This document shows, in pieces, positions 59,667 through 64,000 of a stretch of DNA of 64,000 bases (position 1 is its first letter; each line of letters starts with the position of its first letter). Location of the stretch: positions 372,001-436,000 of the forward strand of contig NZ_FOZW01000002.1 in NCBI RefSeq assembly GCF_900116195.1, written 5' to 3'. Under the pieces are notes generated by a model. That model had not been told where the DNA came from, did no database searches, and saw only the letters and a list, made by a program, of their open reading frames with translations. The translations under genes and the position numbers were made by a program. Source of the DNA: Alloyangia pacifica. GTDB taxonomy: Bacteria > Pseudomonadota > Alphaproteobacteria > Rhodobacterales > Rhodobacteraceae.

Positions 59667-60977
59667 TCAGTTCGTCGCGGCGCGCAGCGGCTCGCGTGCA
59701 TCCAGCGCTTCGCGCATTTCGGCCACCGCCTCGGGCGAGACCGCCTCGGCGCCATTGCCGAAGCTGTTGCGCACGTAGGTCAGGATGTCGGCCACCTGCG
59801 TGTCGTCCATCTTCCAGGCGAAGGACGGCATGCCGGCGGCGGTCTGCGCGTCATGCGTGTGCGCCGCGCGGGTGCCCTTGAGCATCGCGTGGATCATGTT
59901 GGTCGGATCGCCGAGCAGTCCGTGGTTGGCCGAGAAGGCCGGGACCATGCCCTCGATGCCTTCGCCATCCAGCCCGTGACAGGCCGAGCAGTTGACCTCG
60001 TAGACATCCGTCAGTCGCGCCATGTCGGTCTCGGCGAGCGAGGCCGCCTTGGGGGCGGGGTTGTCCGAGGCGGGCAGGGAGGTGAGGTAGGTGCCCACCG
60101 CCAGCGCGTCCTCGTCGGTCAGGTACTGCAGCGAGTGCTCGACCGCCTCGGCCATCGGGCCCGCCGCGACGGCGACGCCGTCGGTACCGGTCTTGAGGTA
60201 GGTGGCGATGTCCTCGGCCGAGCTGCCGCCGAGGCCGACGTGCGGGTTCGGGGTCAGGTCGGGCGCGTACCAGTCGCCGATGTTGCCACCCTGCAGGTAG
60301 GCGCTGGCCACCTCGGCCCCCAGCGCGTTGCGCGGGCTGTGGCAGGCGGCGCAGTGACCGCCGCCATCGACGATGTACTTGCCGCGGTTCCACGCGTCGC
60401 TCTCGGAGGCCACCGGCTCGAAGCCGGAATTGTCGAAGAACAACATGTCCCAGCCCGCCATGGCGAGGCGGATGTTGAACGGGAAGGGCATGCCGCCGTT
60501 TTCGTCGATGTCGTTCTGCACGGGCTCGACCGTGGACATGTAGGCCCAGAGATCGTGCATGTCCCGGTCGGTGAACTTTGCATAGGCGGTGTAGGGCATC
60601 GCCGGGTAGAGCATGCCGTGCTGGCCGATGCCCTGGCGCAGGGCATTGAAGAAGTCCTTCTCGGTCATCCCACCGATGCCGGTTTCGGCATCGGGAGTGA
60701 TGTTCGAAGAGACCAGCGTGCCGAAGGGCGTAGCAATCTCGTAGCCGCCGGCGAACTCGCCCGCCTCGCGGGTGTGGCATGCCGCACAGTCGCCCATGCG
60801 CATGACATACTCGCCGCGCTCGACGGCCTCGGCGTCTTCACTGGTAAACTCGGCCAGCGTGACGCTGTCTCCGGCCACCTTCGAGCGCCCGGTGTTCAGC
60901 GAGTCCCACGCCCAGACACCGGCCCCGACGGCGGCGATCACCACCACGCCGCCTGCGATCTTGATCCATTTTGCCAT
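59667..60977 (-). CDS. Triheme cytochrome c subunit of a membrane FAD dehydrogenase
   Basis: A 436-residue cytochrome c of the alcohol/gluconate dehydrogenase type. Residues 1-25 (MAKWIKIAGGVVVIAAVGAG) form a signal anchor. Three heme motifs are seen: CAACH at 64-68, CAACH at 209-213 and CSACH at 329-333. Surrounding text such as YVMRMGDCAACHTREAG and VNCSACHGLDGEGIEGMVPAF fits. It transfers electrons from the flavoprotein to the quinone pool or oxidase. It starts 3 bases after the GMC gene stop and follows GGAGG. It is the last gene of a three-gene operon. Confidence 0.9.
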   Translation of the reverse strand: MAKWIKIAGGVVVIAAVGAGVWAWDSLNTGRSKVAGDSVTLAEFTSEDAEAVERGEYVMRMGDCAACHTREAGEFAGGYEIATPFGTLVSSNITPDAETGIGGMTEKDFFNALRQGIGQHGMLYPAMPYTAYAKFTDRDMHDLWAYMSTVEPVQNDIDENGGMPFPFNIRLAMAGWDMLFFDNSGFEPVASESDAWNRGKYIVDGGGHCAACHSPRNALGAEVASAYLQGGNIGDWYAPDLTPNPHVGLGGSSAEDIATYLKTGTDGVAVAAGPMAEAVEHSLQYLTDEDALAVGTYLTSLPASDNPAPKAASLAETDMARLTDVYEVNCSACHGLDGEGIEGMVPAFSANHGLLGDPTNMIHAMLKGTRAAHTHDAQTAAGMPSFAWKMDDTQVADILTYVRNSFGNGAEAVSPEAVAEMREALDAREPLRAATN

Positions 60978-60980
60978 GGG

Positions 60981-62765
60981 TTATGCCTCCACCAGCGGGC
61001 CGGGGTTGTTGATGTAGGTCTCGTGGATCGCGCGGGCGGCGCGGACCGCGAGGGCACCCACGGTGAGCGTCGGGTTGTAGCCGCCGTTGTTCGGGAAGGC
61101 CGAGGCGCCGACCGAGAACACGTTGTGGCAGTCCCAGCTCTGCAGGTAGGGGTTCAGCGCCGAGGTGGCGGGGTTCGAGCCCATGACCAGGCCGCCGATC
61201 GTGTGCGAGCTGTGCTGCTTGTAGGGGTTCCACGAGGCTTCGGCCTGGTTGTCGACCATGATGTCCTCTCCGCCCGCCTCGCGCATGATCTCGACCGCCT
61301 TCTTGGTGGTGTAGTCGATCATCGAGGCGTCGTTGCGGTTCCAGTCGAAGGTCAAGCGCAGCAACGGCTGGCCGTGGCGGTCCTTGTAGGTGGGATCGAG
61401 CGACAGGTAGGCGTCGCGCGTGGGCATCGAGGTGCCCTGGCAGAAGATGTTGGCCACCTCCTGGTAGTCACGCGCATAGGCTTCCTTCCACTCCGAGCCC
61501 CAGCGCTTGTTGCCCGGGCGGATGCCGTTCATGTTGGCGATCGGACGACCGTTGGTCGAATAGCCCATGATCCCGGCGCCGCCGATGAAGTCGAGATCGC
61601 TGTGGTCGAAGTTGTCGCCGTTGAAATCGTCGATCTGCACGCCGAGCGCGCCGCCGCCGATGAACGGGTTCATCTTGGCCCCCGAGAAGAAGCCGGTGAC
61701 CGACGAACAGGTCTGGTAGCTGTAGTTGCGGCCGATGGTGCCCTGCTGTGTCGCGGGGTCGTACTGCTCGCCGATGCCCGAGAGCAGCATCAGGCGGACG
61801 TTGTCCATCTGGTAGGCGGTGATGCAAACCACGTCGGCGGGCTGGAAGCCCTCTTCGCCGTCGCGGGTGACGAACTTCACGCCTTTCACAGTCTTGCCGT
61901 CCTCGTGCTTCACCGCGTGCAGCACCTCGGTTTCGGTCAGCACGGTGAAGTTCGAGCGGCGCATCAGCGCCGGCAGGATGCAGGCCTGCGGGCTCGACTT
62001 GGAGAAGTTGCCGCAGCCGTGGAAGTCGCAGAAGCCGCAGTAGGTGCACGGCCCCATGGTGACGCCGAGCGGGTTCACGTAGGCTTGGGAGATGTTGCCC
62101 GCCGGGATGGTGAACGGGTTGTACCCCATTCCCTCGGTGGTCTGCCGGTACATGGACATCCAGTTGGTGTCCTTGAGCTGCGGCGTCGGGTACTCGCGCT
62201 CGCGCGGGCCCTCGAAGACGTTGCCGCCCTTGATCTTCTGACCGTTGAGGTTGCCCGCCTTTCCCGAGGTGCCGGCGATGCGCTCGAAGCGGTCGTAGTA
62301 GGGCGCCATCTCTTCGTAGCTGACGCCCCAGTCCTGCAGCTGCAGGCCCTCGGCCATCAGGCTGTCGAGGCGTTCCTGGCCGTAGCGTTCGGCGGTCTGG
62401 GTCGCGACCTCGAAATCCCAGGGCAGGAAGCGCCAGGACATGCCGGCCCAGTGGGTGCCGGCGCCGCCGACGTTCCAGCCGAACTGGAAGGCGTTCCAGT
62501 TGCGCACCGGGGCCGCCTGCTGGCCGGTCTTGTTGCGGAAGGTGGTGGTCTCCACGCTCATCGGCTGCAGCAGCTCGCGGCGGGTGTGCCAGCGCAGCTC
62601 GTCGGGGTCGACGGCGGGGGGGAAGTCGGTCGAAGTGTCGCGCCATGCGCCGCGCTCGATGGCGACCACGTTGAGGCCTGCGCGGGTCAGCTCTTCGGCC
62701 ATGACCGATCCGGCCCAGCCGAGACCGACGATCACCACGTCGGCCTTGGGACGTTCATTTGCCAT
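60981..62765 (-). CDS. GMC-family FAD dehydrogenase (gluconate/polyol dehydrogenase catalytic subunit)
   Basis: A 594-residue flavoprotein. The FAD motif is VVIVGLGWAGSVMAEELTRAG. CTYCGFCDFHGCGNFSKSSPQACI contains several cysteines that may hold a cluster. SSHTIGGLVMGSNPATSALNPYLQSWDCHNVFSVGASAFPNNGGYNPTLTVGALAVRAA is the C-terminal GMC block with the active-site His and Asn. AAGGAGAC precedes the ATG. It is periplasmic, probably carried by the Tat-exported small subunit. The substrate is probably gluconate, but the nearby inositol genes make a cyclitol or polyol a real alternative. Confidence 0.87.
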   Translation of the reverse strand: MANERPKADVVIVGLGWAGSVMAEELTRAGLNVVAIERGAWRDTSTDFPPAVDPDELRWHTRRELLQPMSVETTTFRNKTGQQAAPVRNWNAFQFGWNVGGAGTHWAGMSWRFLPWDFEVATQTAERYGQERLDSLMAEGLQLQDWGVSYEEMAPYYDRFERIAGTSGKAGNLNGQKIKGGNVFEGPREREYPTPQLKDTNWMSMYRQTTEGMGYNPFTIPAGNISQAYVNPLGVTMGPCTYCGFCDFHGCGNFSKSSPQACILPALMRRSNFTVLTETEVLHAVKHEDGKTVKGVKFVTRDGEEGFQPADVVCITAYQMDNVRLMLLSGIGEQYDPATQQGTIGRNYSYQTCSSVTGFFSGAKMNPFIGGGALGVQIDDFNGDNFDHSDLDFIGGAGIMGYSTNGRPIANMNGIRPGNKRWGSEWKEAYARDYQEVANIFCQGTSMPTRDAYLSLDPTYKDRHGQPLLRLTFDWNRNDASMIDYTTKKAVEIMREAGGEDIMVDNQAEASWNPYKQHSSHTIGGLVMGSNPATSALNPYLQSWDCHNVFSVGASAFPNNGGYNPTLTVGALAVRAARAIHETYINNPGPLVEA

Positions 62766-62784
62766 TGTTGGTGTCTCCTTGGCC

Positions 62785-63516
62785 TTAGTCGTTCGGGATG
62801 AGGCTGACGGGCGTCAGGCCCAGGTCCTCGTTGCGCCGATCCACGTAGGGCCGGTAGTCGTAGCGCGCGCCCGGGAAGCCGATCATCTTCCAGCCCGCCA
62901 TGTCGCGGTTGCCGCCGTAGAGCGGGTCGGCGAGATACCCCTCGCGCACGTTCTGCAGCATCAGTTCGAAGAAGGCCTGACCGTTGACGCCTTCGCCGAG
63001 GTCGATCTCACCCGCTTCCAGCCCGGTCAGGATCTCGTCGATCCGGTCGGGCGAAAGCGCGTGGAATGCCGCGCCGTCGGTTTCCTGCGCATAGGCTTCG
63101 AGCGCCTTGAGGCCGGTCTCGTAGCGCTCGCGCGGGGTCGAGAGGAACTGCGGCGCGCCCATGATGGCTTCTTCGTTCTCGGGGCTCAGCGGGGCCTCGA
63201 GATAGAGCGCCTTGCCCGCGCCGTAGTCACCCGAGAGCTGGTCGTCGAGAAACTCGAGGCAGCCGGCCTCGGAGGCGGAGGGGCCGAAGTCATCCGCCGG
63301 GATCAGCCGGTCGAAGACCGCCTTGACCGTCTTCTGGTCGGTCTCGCTCTTGAGCACCTGAAAACCGCCGCCGCTGCGCGCGGGGGTCGGCAGGTGATCG
63401 GCGGACATGGCGGTCTGCTTGGGGAACCCTTTCAGCTCGGCGGCGCCGGCACGGGAGGCGAGCCCCCCTGCGGCGGCCATCGAGCCAAGGGAGAACAGGG
63501 CTTCTCTTCGGTTCAT
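62785..63516 (-). CDS. Gluconate 2-dehydrogenase subunit 3 family protein (Tat signal)
   Basis: A 243-residue small subunit. The N-terminus MNRREALFSLGSMAAAGGLA has a twin-arginine signal and should lead the complex to the periplasm. The core has VFDRLIPADDFGPSASEAGCLEFLDDQLSGDYG, FFELMLQNVREGYLADPLYGGNRDMAGWKMIGFPG and ARYDYRP, typical of the gluconate_2-dh3 family. ATG 63516 follows AGAGGTA. It is first in the operon, followed by the GMC subunit and cytochrome. Confidence 0.9.
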   Translation of the reverse strand: MNRREALFSLGSMAAAGGLASRAGAAELKGFPKQTAMSADHLPTPARSGGGFQVLKSETDQKTVKAVFDRLIPADDFGPSASEAGCLEFLDDQLSGDYGAGKALYLEAPLSPENEEAIMGAPQFLSTPRERYETGLKALEAYAQETDGAAFHALSPDRIDEILTGLEAGEIDLGEGVNGQAFFELMLQNVREGYLADPLYGGNRDMAGWKMIGFPGARYDYRPYVDRRNEDLGLTPVSLIPND

Positions 63517-63934
63517 CGGGTACCTCTGGTCTGCGCCGGCGCCACCCTTGGCCGGCACAAAGCGGTCCCGTCCGGGCGGGGCCGGCGGGATCGCCCTTGG
63601 TCTGGCAGGGGCGTCGACGTCACAATCTGGCAAAAACGGTCACCGTGGGCGGCCGTGGCATCGGGGAGGGAGGCCGTTCCGCGCCGGATGCCGGGACGCG
63701 GAACGGTCGTATGTTCGGGTCCAGCGCGCTCAGGTTCATGCGGGAGGGCTTCTGGCGGAGGCTGGAGCTGTATACTGCGGTATGTCGTCGCGGCAGGCCG
63801 GGCAAGGCGGCAGACGGCTAAGATTCATCCGTGGCACAGTTTTCCTTCCGCATGAGAAGGCGTGACGTTTCAATTCCCTCATTTTGAGAGATTTCCAGCT
63901 CCAAAATGCGGCGTTGCCTTCGCACCATCACCTG
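63517..63934. promoter_or_regulatory. Upstream region of the dehydrogenase operon
   Basis: I see no gene in this 418-base gap. Near 63770-63783 it contains GTATACTGCGGTAT (arms ATAC and GTAT), which could be a regulatory palindrome. Bases about 63860-63905 are AT-richer. Promoter elements cannot be assigned with confidence. Confidence 0.35.
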
Positions 63935-64000
63935 CTAGAACAACGCTTTGGGGAGGAGCCGCGCGAACAGCCAGTCGAAAGGCCCGACCTTGCCAGCACG
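63935..64000 (-). CDS. C-terminal end of an unidentified gene (cut by window edge)
   Basis: On the minus strand an open frame enters from the right edge and ends at a TAG (63935-63937). It encodes 21 residues including GPFDWLFARLLPKALF. A hydrophobic-aromatic ending of this kind is common at the C-terminus of membrane proteins such as DUF418-type proteins. The fragment is too short for a firm call. Confidence 0.35.
   Translation of the reverse strand, partial: RAGKVGPFDWLFARLLPKALF

Noticed and set aside
59853-62801. Plus-strand open frame of 982 codons opposite the GMC and cytochrome genes
   Set aside because: It is an antisense shadow; the minus-strand genes have full heme and FAD motifs and proper ribosome binding sites.
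63770-63783. GTATAC site upstream of the GMC dehydrogenase operon as part of the GntR regulon
   Set aside because: The hexamer is expected several times by chance in this window, the flanks differ (TGCGG instead of CG or AT), and the operon is far from the candidate regulator.

Overview
The window is high-GC DNA with tightly packed, often 4-bp-overlapping genes. It looks like chromosome, or a large replicon, of a Rhodobacterales (Roseobacter-group) alphaproteobacterium. Supporting signs are the fused PhaAB-type Mrp antiporter, a TAXI-TRAP transporter, a Cys-type intracellular PHB depolymerase, a DUF2927 lipoprotein and a Hint-domain protein. The species cannot be named from sequence reading alone. 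I saw no tRNA, rRNA, insertion sequence, prophage or CRISPR array.

Layout. 0-2.3 kb: 5' end of edd (Entner-Doudoroff dehydratase), divergent from an rRNA methyltransferase overlapping a PIN-domain gene. 2.3-8.5 kb: complete six-gene Mrp/Pha Na+(K+)/H+ antiporter operon. 8.9-24.6 kb: mostly housekeeping and accessory genes: a solitary ABC ATPase, an AEC transporter, two tandem family-2 glycosyltransferases, PHB depolymerase, GST, a GNAT / DUF2927 / 55-aa membrane protein / vWA operon, release factor 3, a Rho-N-like protein, a Hint protein, an SDR and an AlkC-type repair protein.

24.6-41.6 kb: a catabolic region whose substrate I cannot name. It has two enzyme sets. The first is AbrB-type permease, SDR and maleate-isomerase-family protein, divergent from a HutC-type GntR regulator. 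The second is an operon of FAD hydroxylase, a cysteine-less maleate-isomerase homologue, a PuuE-like deacetylase/cyclic amidase, an FCD-type GntR regulator, an SDR and a metallo-beta-lactamase-fold hydrolase. Two uptake systems follow: a Liv-type ABC transporter and a TRAP-TAXI transporter. TTGTATAC-like palindromes sit in front of the hydroxylase operon, the Liv operon and the TAXI operon, which suggests one regulon. This is my best candidate for an undescribed system, possibly degradation of an N-heterocyclic aromatic or cyclic amide.

42.3-59.6 kb: an inositol catabolic locus. It has a SAM methyltransferase, a LacI-family regulator, a ribose/inositol-type ABC importer, two actinobacterial-style IolG dehydrogenases each followed by a paralogous TIM-barrel isomerase, an IolW-like dehydrogenase, IolH, a small ABM-fold protein, an IolC kinase fused to a DUF2090 aldolase, IolD, IolE and IolB. 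The genes cover inositol uptake through to C3 products, apart from iolA, which is not in the window. A perfect palindromic terminator separates this locus from a convergent three-gene membrane FAD dehydrogenase complex (subunit 3, GMC flavoprotein, triheme cytochrome c; 59.7-63.5 kb). The last 66 bases hold the end of another gene on the minus strand.

A recurrent intergenic element (GC palindrome plus a GTATTT...GAAGA-like tail) appears at about 17.0, 21.3, 55.8 and 57.75 kb.
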